Assembly: GCA_947642445.1 (NCBI GenBank)
Contig: CANRSF010000014.1
Coordinates: forward strand, 1 to 64,000
Source of the DNA: an uncultured Collinsella sp.
GTDB taxonomy: Bacteria; Actinomycetota; Coriobacteriia; Coriobacteriales; Coriobacteriaceae
DNA length: 64,000 nt
Reading direction: 5' to 3'
The notes under the pieces were generated by a model, which saw nothing but the letters and a program-made list of their open reading frames with translations, ran no database searches and had not been told where the DNA came from. The translations under genes and the position numbers were made by a program. Positions 9,238 to 19,540 of this stretch are shown piece by piece (the first letter of the stretch is position 1; the number at the start of each line of letters is the position of its first letter).

Positions 9238-10185
9238 TTGAGCAACTTTAACTCCTATCTAAAAGAGGAAATGGGGCTTTCAATCACCACCCATGAATGG
9301 GAAGGCGCCAGCCATCTCCCACTATATCTTGCCAAAGCGGCAAGATATCACCTGTGCATCTGCAACGGGGTCGACTTTATCGCCGCGGAGATAGAGCGGG
9401 GATCTTCCCTTCCCGAGCTCAAAAGAATCTCTGGCCATATTTCGGACAGAACGAGCCTTCCAGTTGTGCTCGTTGCGCAGATTGATGCGAGACAGCGCAA
9501 GGCCCTCGTATCGCAGGGGATTCCATTCGTCGTCCCAGGCAGACAGGCATTTCTCCCCATGCTGGGTTTTATTGCAAACGCCAGACGAGATTTATCCCCC
9601 CTTTCCAAAGTGATGGCTCCCAGCACCCAAGCTGCCCTGGTCGCCTTGATGGCAAACCCCGACCTCCGGACATCCGAGAAGCTGAGGGAAATGACAGGCA
9701 TGCCGTCGTCCAGCGTTTCACGGGCTCTCGACGATCTTTCCCGCAGAGGCCTTATCAACAAATCCAAGCAGGCGCGCCAGGTAATCATCGAGTGCAATGG
9801 CTCCCAAAACCAACTGATAAAAAGGGCAAAGGACTGCCTGCAAAACCCCGTGGCGCGTGTCACGTATACAAGAAGAAGTAAAGACACAGACTTTCTCCCG
9901 CTTGCAGGAGAAAGCGCCCTTTCCGAACGCAGCTTGCTTACTCCTCCCATAATTGAATGTCATGCATTATTAAAAAAGACCTTTAAGGCGAATAAGTTTG
10001 AAGAGATCCAGCTGGGAGAGTTACCGAATGAAGAGACGATTCGGCTCCAAATCTGGACATACGATCCACTCGTCGCCGGAAGGGGCGAAATTGACGACGT
10101 GTCTCTTGCGCTGACCCTCATCGATACAGAAGATGAACGCGTTATCGGCCAGCTAAACGCACTGTTTAAGGAGGAACTGTGGTAG
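9238..10185 (+). CDS. HTH-containing regulator/antitoxin of an AbiE-like (type IV TA) module
   Basis: Central winged-HTH 'LRTSEKLREMTGMPSSSVSRALDDLSRRGLINKSKQ'; stop codon overlaps the start of a nucleotidyltransferase-toxin-like remnant. TTG start assumed. Confidence 0.5.
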   Translation: MSNFNSYLKEEMGLSITTHEWEGASHLPLYLAKAARYHLCICNGVDFIAAEIERGSSLPELKRISGHISDRTSLPVVLVAQIDARQRKALVSQGIPFVVPGRQAFLPMLGFIANARRDLSPLSKVMAPSTQAALVALMANPDLRTSEKLREMTGMPSSSVSRALDDLSRRGLINKSKQARQVIIECNGSQNQLIKRAKDCLQNPVARVTYTRRSKDTDFLPLAGESALSERSLLTPPIIECHALLKKTFKANKFEEIQLGELPNEETIRLQIWTYDPLVAGRGEIDDVSLALTLIDTEDERVIGQLNALFKEELW

Positions 10186-10413
10186 CAAGCGACGTTTATG
10201 GACTGGATCGTTTCTCAGAGTATATGGAAGGTCTGGAAGACTGCTAAGCTCTTCTCAATGGACACATCGTCCGTGCTGCCCGAATCAATACAGACGGATA
10301 TGGCAGAGTTCTGCAAGACAGTCCAGATCCAGGGCGTCCCGTTAAAACAAATGGGAATTCCCCTGACCCTTGACGATGCCCTCGACTTACTTCGCCATGT
10401 GTACAGCCTGTAG
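10179..10413 (+). pseudogene. Internally deleted AbiEii-like nucleotidyltransferase toxin remnant
   Basis: GTG start overlapping the antitoxin stop: VVASDVYGLDRFSEYMEGLEDC*, then after a frame change a C-terminus-like piece '...IPLTLDDALDLLRHVYSL*'. Confidence 0.45.
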
Positions 10414-10439
10414 CAGAGCATACCGATAGAACACAGGCC

Positions 10440-11040
10440 AAGGCCATGATCATGGGGTTCAATCATGACGATAAGTCCGACGGTTCTGGCAAGGACGGCA
10501 TCACATTCATCTTCACCGATGACGTCGCCAAGAAGAACATGTTCGAGAAGGCCGACCTCGATAGCCTATTCTAGGAAATTAAGGACGATGGCTCTGCCAA
10601 CATAAGCTGGGAGAATACCTCCTTGCGCTCTTGGATCAGCGACTCTTTCTCGAATGGGCTCCCTTCGGACCTGAGCGAGCAGATTGTCTCCGTGGACAAG
10701 GCGGACGAATACTGGCTATATGAGTTATTGCGCATATCTGCTGCAAGAAGACTCTCAATACCAGCTATTCGATGACGTTGGCTTAACGGAAGACACTCCA
10801 AATAGCATCCTTGGGACATACGATTCGCAAGGCGGGAGCGGTTGGTGGCTCCGGTCTTGGGGAACTTATGGCGATAGGTTCACGGGGAAAGTCAACCACA
10901 TGCTAAACCCCTGCTTTAGGCGCATTTCTTCCCATGGAAATGACGAAGCTGCTTCCTATAGAAGCGATTACCAACCGTACTCGCACAGAACTTATGGCGA
11001 CGGCGAGCCATTTGTCGGCGTTAGGCCCGCACATTATTAG
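10440..11040 (+). pseudogene. Remnant of a DUF6273-like domain protein
   Basis: Pieces in different frames: 'GFNHDDKSDGSGKDGITFIF', 'WENTSLRSWISDSFSNGLPSDLSEQIVSVDK', 'GGSGWWLRSWGTYG...GVRPAHY'. Confidence 0.5.
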
Positions 11041-11621
11041 ATGTCGCCAGCAGAGTCGAGGTCTGCCTCAATCTTGACACGGCGCCTTTTCGCCGAGAAG
11101 TACGCTGCGCACAGGGTGGCAAATGTGACAACGGCGACTACCAGGCCGAAGTACGCGCCCGTAGCCAAGTTCGCCACCCAAAAGACACTTTCGAGCGGCA
11201 CAATCTGTGTCTCCGCAACACAGTACATCACCGCAATGACAAGTGCGCTCGTGACCCCGCTGATACCGCAGACGAGCAGGAAGTATCCAACAGGAAGACG
11301 CTCGGTTTGCCCAAAACGGTTGGTATCGACATAGCCCTTTCGCGTTTGCAGCACCGCACAAATCAGCATCACGATAACGAGCCACGCATACATGGCAGCC
11401 TCAACCGGTGTTACAGAGAGGTGCGGCATTTCGATGGCGTTGCTGTGAACCCACGCAACCTGTCGAGCTATAATCTGATAGAAAAGAATCATCAGCATGC
11501 CAAACGAAAGCAGCACGAAGCCAATCTTGTAAATCTTCGCGTTCTCCGCTTCCAAGCGCTCATCCTTTGGGCCTGCATACTCACGCCACTTTTGCACGAT
11601 TTTTAGATCTTCAAATTTCAT
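11037..11621 (-). CDS. Hypothetical 4-TM membrane protein
   Basis: 194-aa ORF with four hydrophobic segments, directly downstream of an XRE regulator on the same strand. Confidence 0.65.
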   Translation of the reverse strand: MKFEDLKIVQKWREYAGPKDERLEAENAKIYKIGFVLLSFGMLMILFYQIIARQVAWVHSNAIEMPHLSVTPVEAAMYAWLVIVMLICAVLQTRKGYVDTNRFGQTERLPVGYFLLVCGISGVTSALVIAVMYCVAETQIVPLESVFWVANLATGAYFGLVVAVVTFATLCAAYFSAKRRRVKIEADLDSAGDI

Positions 11622-11630
11622 AGTGGCCTC

Positions 11631-11861
11631 CTAAAGAGCGTTGGGGTCGGCTTTAATCTCGTCGTCCCAAAACAAGTCGTTCAACGTAACGCGCAGCGCT
11701 TTGCAGATTGCCACGCACAGGTTGAGCGTGGGATTGTAGCCACCGGCCTCGATCAGGCCGATGGTTTGACGCGTAACGCCAACGGCCTGGGCTAAGTCGG
11801 CTTGCGAAAGGCCAGCCGCCGCGCGCGCCGCCTTCATGCGTAGGTTCTTTTCGCCCGGCAT
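11631..11861 (-). CDS. XRE-family HTH transcriptional regulator
   Basis: 'LRMKAARAAAGLSQADLAQAVGVTRQTIGLIEAGGYNPTLNLCVAICKALRVTLNDLF'. Confidence 0.9.
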   Translation of the reverse strand: MPGEKNLRMKAARAAAGLSQADLAQAVGVTRQTIGLIEAGGYNPTLNLCVAICKALRVTLNDLFWDDEIKADPNAL

Positions 11862-12047
11862 AAAGTTCCTTTCGTGATATCGGACAGATATCCGTTGCAA
11901 CATGACAGAAATATATTGCATTTATCGGATAATGTCAACTATACCCGTCATTATAAAAACAATGTCCGCCATCGCCATACGGCATAGTGATTTCGATTCG
12001 CTTTTCAATCTTACTCGGACAAAACCGAGTCGGAAGGAACCGAGTAA

Positions 12048-13430
12048 GTGGAATTCATTGGCAGGGAACATGAACTCGCCCGTATTAAGAAAACGCTCAA
12101 GGCGTCCGAGCAGCGCAATGTTCTCGTTTACGGCAGACGTCGCGTCGGCAAAAGCGAACTCATCAAGCAGGCGCTAATCGATTTGTCAGACACCACAACG
12201 GTCTACAACGAGTGCCGCCAAACCTCCGAGGCGGACAACCTTGAAAGCCTTTCCGCCCTTGCCGCTGAAGCGCTGGGGTTTCCGCCGCTCGCTTTCGCGG
12301 GCATCCGCGAACTCATCGAATTTCTGTTTGCCCAGGCCAAGGATAAGAACTTCGTACTCATTCTCGACGAATACCCTTACTTGAGAGATGCGGTTAAAGG
12401 CTTAGACAGCATCCTTCAGACTTCAATCGACACCCATAGGGAAGACTCGCGTTTAAGCATCGTTCTGTGCGGATCCTACGTTGAGATCATGAAATCCCTC
12501 ATCGAACATGCGAGCCCCCTTTACGGACGAATCGACCTTACGCTCGAGCTTAAGCCCATGGACTACTTTGACGCCGCGAAGTTCTATCCCGCATTCTCGT
12601 CCGAAGACAAGGTGCGGCTCTACAGTGTTTTTGGCGGCATTCCCTTTTACAATCGCCTCATCGATCAATCCCAAAGTGTGCGCGACAACATCATCGAGCT
12701 CGTCACAGAACCCGGAGCCCGCTTAGAGAGCGAAGTTCCGTCCTATCTCGGCGCCGAAATCTCTAAGATGACCAACGCCAACGAAGTTTTCGGGGCTCTC
12801 GCACAAGGTTACTCACGCTGGGGAGATGTGCTGGCGCAGTCGCACGTCTCGAGCGGCCCCGCCATGGCAGACGTGCTCGACAAGCTCATCTCGCTCGAGA
12901 TCGTCCAAAAGCGTGCGCCCATCAACGACCCTACGAACAAGCGCAAGTCCGGCTACTTTGTGGTGGACCCGCTTTCGCTCTTTTACTATCGCTACGTCTT
13001 TCGAAATGCCTCCGCGCGTCAGCTGCTCGACCCAGAAGTCTTCTATGATCGCCATGTCGCCCAAGACTTCGAGGAAAACTACGTCCCGCATATGTTCGAA
13101 GAAATTTGTCGCCAATACCTCGTACGACAAAACAGATCCGGCATGGTCGAGCCAGCCTTCGACGCCATAGGCAAGTACTGGTACGACGGCCCCGTAAACA
13201 AAACGAGTGGCGAATTCGATGTGGTAACGCAAGACCCCGACGGTTACACATTCTACGAAGCCAAGTTCCGCAAATCTCCCATCACTCAAAAGATGGTTGA
13301 TCAGGAAATCGCTCAGGTCGAGGCAACGGGGCTAACATGCCATCGCTACGGCTTCTTCTCACGCTCCGGTTTTGAAGCCGACAAGAGCGACCGAACCATC
13401 TTCATCGACCTGTCGCAGATGTTTGAGTGA
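12048..13430 (+). CDS. AAA family ATPase with DUF234-like C-terminus
   Basis: 'EFIGREHELARIKKTL...VYGRRRVGKSELI', 'LILDEYPYL'. Confidence 0.85.
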   Translation: MEFIGREHELARIKKTLKASEQRNVLVYGRRRVGKSELIKQALIDLSDTTTVYNECRQTSEADNLESLSALAAEALGFPPLAFAGIRELIEFLFAQAKDKNFVLILDEYPYLRDAVKGLDSILQTSIDTHREDSRLSIVLCGSYVEIMKSLIEHASPLYGRIDLTLELKPMDYFDAAKFYPAFSSEDKVRLYSVFGGIPFYNRLIDQSQSVRDNIIELVTEPGARLESEVPSYLGAEISKMTNANEVFGALAQGYSRWGDVLAQSHVSSGPAMADVLDKLISLEIVQKRAPINDPTNKRKSGYFVVDPLSLFYYRYVFRNASARQLLDPEVFYDRHVAQDFEENYVPHMFEEICRQYLVRQNRSGMVEPAFDAIGKYWYDGPVNKTSGEFDVVTQDPDGYTFYEAKFRKSPITQKMVDQEIAQVEATGLTCHRYGFFSRSGFEADKSDRTIFIDLSQMFE

Positions 13431-13696
13431 ACATGATTCTTAGTGCAGCAGTTGGCTGAAATCGTTTCACCCATAATCGTTCGATTTTGTTTAGTGCATC
13501 TACGCCGCTATTAAATAAAACTCATCTGTATCTAAATCTGTTCAACAATGCCGCGTTATAGCCCAATGCCTCAGCTTCATCTTCGAACGCGCGTTCGATG
13601 GATTTCGTGTTGGGTGGAATCGCCCAAGGCCCGGGCTATGCTACCTTGACTATCTATATGACTAAAACGCAGCAAAGGAGCACCGAGAGAGCGAGT

Positions 13697-15694
13697 ATGG
13701 CAAAAAACACCGCAAACTATGGTAATGACAGTATCCGCCAACTCAAGGACGAGGAGCGCGTACGCCTGCGCCCCGCCGTCATCTTTGGCTCGGACGGCCT
13801 CGATGGCTGCGCGCACGCCGCTTTCGAGATCCTGTCCAACGCCGTTGACGAGGCGCGCCAGGGCTACGGCAAGCTCATCACCCTCACCGCTTTTCGCGAT
13901 GCCTCTATCCAGGTAGAGGATAACGGCCGCGGCTGCCCACTCGATTGGAACCCCTCCGAGAAGCGCTTTAACTGGGAACTCGTCTTTTGCGAGCTCTACG
14001 CCGGCGGCAAATACAACAACAACCAGGGTGGCGACTACGACTTCTCGCTCGGCACCAACGGCCTGGGCTCCTGCGCGACCCAGTACGCCTCCGAATACAT
14101 GGACGTCACGGTTTGGCGCGACGGCAACAAGTACTCCCTGCACTTTAAGAAGGGCAAGGTCGTCGGTGCCAAAAAGAAGGCACTCGAGATTGAGCCCAGC
14201 GACGAGGACCGTACCGGCACCACCATCAAGTGGCGCCCCGACCTTGAGGTCTTTACCTCCATCAGCATTCCCCACGATTGGTATCGCGAGACCATGCGCC
14301 GTCAGGCCGTGGTCAACGCCAACGTGACCTTCCGCCTGCGCATCGAGGGCGACGACGGTGAGTTTTCCGAAGAGGATTTTTGCTATCCCAAGGGCATCGA
14401 GGACTACGTGCTCGAGAAGGTCGGTACCGACTACCTCACCGAGCCTTTCTTTATCGAGGCCGACCGCCGTGGTCGCGACCGCGAGGACCTGCCCGACTAC
14501 AACGTAAAGATCACCGCATGCATGTGCTTCTCGCGCACCTTCATGATGCAGGAGTACTACCACAACTCCTCCTGGCTCGAGAACGGCGGTTCGCCCGAGA
14601 AGGCGGTCCGTAGCGCTCTGACCAGCGCCATCGACGCCTACATTAAGCAACAGGGCAAATACAACAAAAACGAGAGCGGCATCAAATGGCAGGACGTCCA
14701 GGACTGCCTAGTTCTGGTGACCAACTGCTTCTCCACCCAGACGTCCTACGAAAACCAGACCAAGAAAGCCATCAACAACCGCTTTATCCAGCAGGCCATG
14801 ACGGCATTCTTTAAGGAGCGCCTCTCGACCTACTTGATTGAGAACAAAGACGCCGCCAATAAAATCATGGAGCAGGTGCTCATCAACAAGCGCTCGCGCG
14901 AGAATGCAGAGAAGACACGCCAGAGTATCAAAACCAACCTGCAGCAGAAGACCGACATGGCCAACCGCGTGCAGAAGTTCATCGACTGCCGCTCCAAGGA
15001 CAAGAGCCGTCGCGAGATCTACATCGTAGAGGGCGACTCGGCAGCAGGCGCCATTCGCACCTCGCGCGATGCCGAGTTCCAGGGCGTTATGCCTGTCCGC
15101 GGTAAGATCCTCAACTGCCTGAAGGAGGATTATCCGCGCATCTTTAAGTCCGACATCATCATGGACCTCATGCGCGTGCTGGGCTGCGGCGTGGAGATCA
15201 AAGACAAGCGCATCAAGAACCTGGGCGCCTTTGACCTGGACAACCTCAACTGGAACAAGGTCATCATCTGTACGGACGCCGACGTCGACGGCTATCACAT
15301 CCGCACGCTCGTGCTCACCATGCTCTACCGCCTGGTGCCCACACTTATCGACGAAGGCTACGTGTATATCGCCGAGTCGCCGCTCTACGAGATCAACTGC
15401 AAAGAAAAGACCTACTTTGCCTACACCGAGCTCGAGAAGAACGGCATCCTTAAAGAGATCGGCGACCAGAAGTGCTCCATCAACCGCTCCAAGGGTCTTG
15501 GTGAAAACGATCCGGACATGATGTGGCTCACCACCATGAACCCCGAGACGCGCCGTTTGATCAAGGTGGAGCCCGAGGACGTCACCAAGATGGAAACCAT
15601 GTTCAACCTGTTGCTGGGCAACGACGAGGCGGGCCGCAAGCGCCATATCTCCGAGCACGGCAAGGAATACCTGGATCAGCTGGACCTGCAATAG
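13697..15694 (+). CDS. Type IIA DNA topoisomerase subunit B (GyrB/ParE-like, divergent)
   Basis: GHKL 'SNAVDEARQGYG', 'VEDNGRGCP', TOPRIM 'IVEGDSAAGAIR', 'PVRGKILN', 'TDADVDGYHIRTL'. Start chosen internal to the longest ORF. Confidence 0.85.
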   Translation: MAKNTANYGNDSIRQLKDEERVRLRPAVIFGSDGLDGCAHAAFEILSNAVDEARQGYGKLITLTAFRDASIQVEDNGRGCPLDWNPSEKRFNWELVFCELYAGGKYNNNQGGDYDFSLGTNGLGSCATQYASEYMDVTVWRDGNKYSLHFKKGKVVGAKKKALEIEPSDEDRTGTTIKWRPDLEVFTSISIPHDWYRETMRRQAVVNANVTFRLRIEGDDGEFSEEDFCYPKGIEDYVLEKVGTDYLTEPFFIEADRRGRDREDLPDYNVKITACMCFSRTFMMQEYYHNSSWLENGGSPEKAVRSALTSAIDAYIKQQGKYNKNESGIKWQDVQDCLVLVTNCFSTQTSYENQTKKAINNRFIQQAMTAFFKERLSTYLIENKDAANKIMEQVLINKRSRENAEKTRQSIKTNLQQKTDMANRVQKFIDCRSKDKSRREIYIVEGDSAAGAIRTSRDAEFQGVMPVRGKILNCLKEDYPRIFKSDIIMDLMRVLGCGVEIKDKRIKNLGAFDLDNLNWNKVIICTDADVDGYHIRTLVLTMLYRLVPTLIDEGYVYIAESPLYEINCKEKTYFAYTELEKNGILKEIGDQKCSINRSKGLGENDPDMMWLTTMNPETRRLIKVEPEDVTKMETMFNLLLGNDEAGRKRHISEHGKEYLDQLDLQ

Positions 15695-15739
15695 CAGCAA
15701 ATCGATAACGACGGCCCATAAGAAGTTCAAGAGGAAATC

Positions 15740-17980
15740 GTGGCAAAGAAGAAGACGAAGAACCAGCCAAAGAAAAAGCAGGTCAACGCCGAGAACGTCA
15801 TCGGCCTGCACTCCGAGGTCACCGACCAGCCGATCACGCAGACGCTCGAGGTCAACTACATGCCCTACGCCATGAGCGTCAACGTCTCGCGTGCATTCCC
15901 CGAGATCGACGGCTTTAAGCCCTCGCACCGCAAGCTGCTCTACACCATGTACAAGATGGGTCTGCTCAAGGGCGAGCGCCAGAAGAGCGCCAACATCGTG
16001 GGTCAGACCATGAAGCTCAACCCGCACGGCGATGCCGCGATCTACGAGACGATGGTGCGCCTGGCGACGGGCAACGAAGCGCTGCTTGCCCCCTTCGTGG
16101 AGTCGAAGGGCAACTTTGGCAAGTACTATTCGGGCGACCTGAGCTACGCCGCCTCGCGTTATACCGAGGCCAAGCTCTCCCCCATCAGTGCCGAGATCTT
16201 CAAGGACATCGACAAGGACCCGGTCGACTTCGTCGACAGCTACGACGGCGCCATGAAGGAGCCGCGTCTGCTGCCCACCACGTTCCCCAACATCCTCGTC
16301 TCGGCCAACAAGGGCATCGGCGTCGCCATGGCTTCTGACATCTGCGGTTTCAACCTCAACGAGGTCTGCACCGCCACGATGCACTACCTCAAGGATCCCG
16401 GCTGCGACCTGCTCGAGTACATGCCCATGCCCGACTTCTCGACCGGCGGCGAGATTATCTACCGCCGCGAGGAGATGGAGAAGATCATCGAGACCGGCCT
16501 TGGCAGCTTCCAGATTCGCTCCCGCTGGCGCTGGATTCCCGAAGAGCGCATCATCGAGGTGTACGAGATTCCCTACACCACTAAGACCGATGTCATCATC
16601 GAGCGCATCGTCAAGCTCTCCAAGGAGGGCAAGGTCAAGGAAATCGCAGACATCCGCGATGAAACCGACCTTTCGGGTCTGCGTATCGCCATCGACCTTA
16701 AGCGCGGTGTCGACCCCGACAAGCTCATGGCCAAGCTCTATCGCTCGACCACGCTGCAGGATTCGTTCTCGTGCAACTTCAACGTGCTCGTCGACGGCTA
16801 TCCCCGTGTTATGGGCGTGCGCCAGATCCTGCACGAATGGGTCAAGTGGCGTATTGAGTCCACGCGTCGCCGCATTAACTTTGACCTGGGAAAAAAGTCC
16901 GAGCGCCTGCACCTGCTGCACGGCCTCGAGGCTATTCTGCTCGACATCGACAAGGCCATCGCCATCATCCGCGGCACCAAGCTTGAGGCCGAAGTCGTGC
17001 CCAACCTTATGCGCGGCTTCGACATCGACGAGACCCAGGCCGAGTTTGTTGCCGAGCTCAAGCTCCGCAACATCAACGAGGAATACATCCTCAACCGCAC
17101 CAAAGACATCGCTAAGCTTGAGGGCGAGATTGCCGAGCTTGAGGAGATCCTCTCCAGCGAGGAGAACATCAAGAAAGTCATCAGCGACGAGCTGGCCGCG
17201 GTCAACAAAAAGTACGTGATGCCGCGCCGCACGGGCAGGATCGAGCCCCATGAGGTTATCGAGGTAAGCTTGGAGCCCGAGGTCGAGGAGTACCCGGTCA
17301 CCATCATGCTCTCGCGCGATGGCTACCTTAAGAAGATGACGGACCGCGTGCTCAAGAAGGCGACCACGCTCAAGTACAAGGACGGCGACAAGCCCTTTAT
17401 CGAGTTCCCGTCCTCCAACACGCACGAGCTGCTGGTCTTTACCAATAAGAGCCAGGTGTACAAGTGCAAGGTCGCGGCGTTTGAGGACACCAAGTCGGCC
17501 CAGCTGGGCTCGTACCTGCCGACCGATCTTGAGATGGAACCCGACGAGAGCGTCATCTGGGTCATCGACCCCGAGGACTACAAGGCCGACGTGCTGTTTG
17601 TCTTTGAAAACGGCCGCGTGGCGCGCGTCGCACTTGCCGGATACGTCACCAAGACCAACCGCAAGCGCCTCAAGAACGCCATCTACGGTGGCAGCAAGCT
17701 GCTGTATGCCCAGGTGCTCAAGGAAGATCGCGACATCGCGTTGGTCTCGAGCGACTATCGTTTGATGAACTTCAACACGTCGCTGCTCAAGACCAAGACG
17801 ACCACCAACACGCAGGGCGTCCAGGCCTTTACGACCAAGAAGGGCCGCTCGGTCACCACCGTCGGCACGACCGAGGAGATTCTTGGCGCCGGCGTCTCGG
17901 CCGAAAAGTTCACCGCACAGAGCCTCCCCTCAGCCGGTGCCCTCATGAAGGAAAACGACATGCCGAGTCTGTTTGACTAG
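15740..17980 (+). CDS. Type IIA DNA topoisomerase subunit A (GyrA/ParC-like)
   Basis: 'YMPYAMSVNVSRAFPEIDGFKPSHRKLLYTMYKMGLL', catalytic-Tyr region 'LSYAASRYTEAKLS'. Confidence 0.88.
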   Translation: MAKKKTKNQPKKKQVNAENVIGLHSEVTDQPITQTLEVNYMPYAMSVNVSRAFPEIDGFKPSHRKLLYTMYKMGLLKGERQKSANIVGQTMKLNPHGDAAIYETMVRLATGNEALLAPFVESKGNFGKYYSGDLSYAASRYTEAKLSPISAEIFKDIDKDPVDFVDSYDGAMKEPRLLPTTFPNILVSANKGIGVAMASDICGFNLNEVCTATMHYLKDPGCDLLEYMPMPDFSTGGEIIYRREEMEKIIETGLGSFQIRSRWRWIPEERIIEVYEIPYTTKTDVIIERIVKLSKEGKVKEIADIRDETDLSGLRIAIDLKRGVDPDKLMAKLYRSTTLQDSFSCNFNVLVDGYPRVMGVRQILHEWVKWRIESTRRRINFDLGKKSERLHLLHGLEAILLDIDKAIAIIRGTKLEAEVVPNLMRGFDIDETQAEFVAELKLRNINEEYILNRTKDIAKLEGEIAELEEILSSEENIKKVISDELAAVNKKYVMPRRTGRIEPHEVIEVSLEPEVEEYPVTIMLSRDGYLKKMTDRVLKKATTLKYKDGDKPFIEFPSSNTHELLVFTNKSQVYKCKVAAFEDTKSAQLGSYLPTDLEMEPDESVIWVIDPEDYKADVLFVFENGRVARVALAGYVTKTNRKRLKNAIYGGSKLLYAQVLKEDRDIALVSSDYRLMNFNTSLLKTKTTTNTQGVQAFTTKKGRSVTTVGTTEEILGAGVSAEKFTAQSLPSAGALMKENDMPSLFD

Positions 17981-18019
17981 GACGACGGCAGCCAAACCGT
18001 CATGGTTTAACTAAGCAGC

Positions 18020-18056
18020 GGGGCCCGGAGTGCAGCAACATCGCGCTCCGGGCCCC
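18020..18056 (+). terminator. Hairpin terminator candidate after the topoisomerase pair
   Basis: 11-bp stem ggggcccggag/ctccgggcccc. Confidence 0.55.
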
Positions 18057-18078
18057 ATGCATTACAGCAGCATCATCC

Positions 18079-19374
18079 CTATAGACAAAATGCCGCATAA
18101 AGTGGAACAGACATCAGCCCATCATTCATTCCGAAGGGCTTAGTCGATAGCCTGATTCGGCGCACGCCCGGATGGGTCTTTTTAAGTGAGGACAGGCTTC
18201 GAGATCTTGTGTTCTCTCCCGCCTTGACTTCAATCGCAGACAAGCATCCCTGCTTCTCTACTACAAAGTCGATTTCCGCACGATTATCTCGCGCCCAATA
18301 ATGCAGCGGATAGCCCATGGCTGAAAGCTGTTGGGCAACGTAGTTTTCGGTAAGTGCACCCATGAATGTGCCGCCGATACCGGAAAGAATATCGGCGCGT
18401 TGAGCACCGGCCTTGGAGACGAGCAGCCCTGTATCCGCCTGATAGATTTTAAAAGCAGAAGGGTTAACGAAGGCCTCTAAAGGGCTTTCGATCTGCCCGA
18501 CTAGGCTGCAGCGCGCCACCGTACCCGACAATACAAGCCAGTCGAGAGCATCTCCAAAGAGAGACGCATTGCCCCCCGCTCGCACTACCTTGTATTGAAA
18601 TTTACGATTCTCTTTGGCAAGCTGCTGTGGAATGGAATCGAAGCACGCACGCGTCTTTGCGCTCAAGCGCTCATCAGCATATTTATTAGTGTCGGCGGAG
18701 TATCCGTCGAGAATAATCCGATGCTTTTCGGCCACATCAATGATTGACTGATCATCGATGTACGTTTGGACCGCCTCGGGCATTCCGCCAACAACAAGAT
18801 ACTGCCGATAGAGCCCAAGCGCCTTTTCATGAAGGCTTGGCGCAAGAGGACCCATAAACTCGAATGATGAGCGTATCTCGTCGACCAGCTGATCGTGCCC
18901 CATCGCCCAGAGAAACTCCTCGAAATCGAGTGGAGTCATCTCAATCAAGTCGGTCTTTCCGACGGGGAACGAATACGACTGATGGTTAATGGCAACCCCC
19001 AGAAGCGACCCAGCAGCCGCAATGTAATACTCGGGAGCATCTTCGCAAAAGTATTTAAGGGAAGTGAGCGCTTCCTCGCATGCCTGGATCTCGTCAATGA
19101 ACAGTAAGGTTTTGCCAGGCACGATACGCTGTCCCGTACGAGCCTCGATCGCGCGTACGATCGAATGAGGGTCAAGACCGCCCGAAAAATCCGCTCGCGC
19201 CGACCGGTCGTTCTCAAGATTAACGTAGACAACCGATTCGAAAAGATCCTGAGCGTACGTTCTGAGCAGATAGGTCTTGCCACACTGGCGCACGCCTTTG
19301 ACCAGCAAAGGTTTTCTATCAGCCCTGTCTCGCCATTCCCTAAGGAGCTCGTCTGCCTTGCGACGCATACGCAA
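18079..19374 (-). CDS. ATP-binding protein (AAA ATPase + DUF4143)
   Basis: 'KPLLVKGVRQCGKTYLLRTYA', 'LLFIDEIQACEEALTSLKYF', C-term 'HYWARDNRAEIDFVVEKQGCLSAIEVKAG'. Confidence 0.88.
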   Translation of the reverse strand: MRMRRKADELLREWRDRADRKPLLVKGVRQCGKTYLLRTYAQDLFESVVYVNLENDRSARADFSGGLDPHSIVRAIEARTGQRIVPGKTLLFIDEIQACEEALTSLKYFCEDAPEYYIAAAGSLLGVAINHQSYSFPVGKTDLIEMTPLDFEEFLWAMGHDQLVDEIRSSFEFMGPLAPSLHEKALGLYRQYLVVGGMPEAVQTYIDDQSIIDVAEKHRIILDGYSADTNKYADERLSAKTRACFDSIPQQLAKENRKFQYKVVRAGGNASLFGDALDWLVLSGTVARCSLVGQIESPLEAFVNPSAFKIYQADTGLLVSKAGAQRADILSGIGGTFMGALTENYVAQQLSAMGYPLHYWARDNRAEIDFVVEKQGCLSAIEVKAGENTRSRSLSSLKKTHPGVRRIRLSTKPFGMNDGLMSVPLYAAFCL

Positions 19375-19540
19375 CCTTCCCTCATGAACTTCTGTTTGAC
19401 AATATTTTAACGCGGATTAATTTGTTTTCAGTTATTTTTCTGCGTTTAAAAATTGTTCTATACGGCACTTGAGGGAATGCGCCCCTATTCATATACTCGC
19501 GCTACATTCGATTGCACGAGACGCCAGCGAAGGGGCCCAA

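Noticed and set aside
14708-17425. 905-aa minus-strand ORF
   Set aside because: Antisense shadow of the topoisomerase genes; L/V/D/H-rich low-complexity composition typical of high-GC complementary frames.
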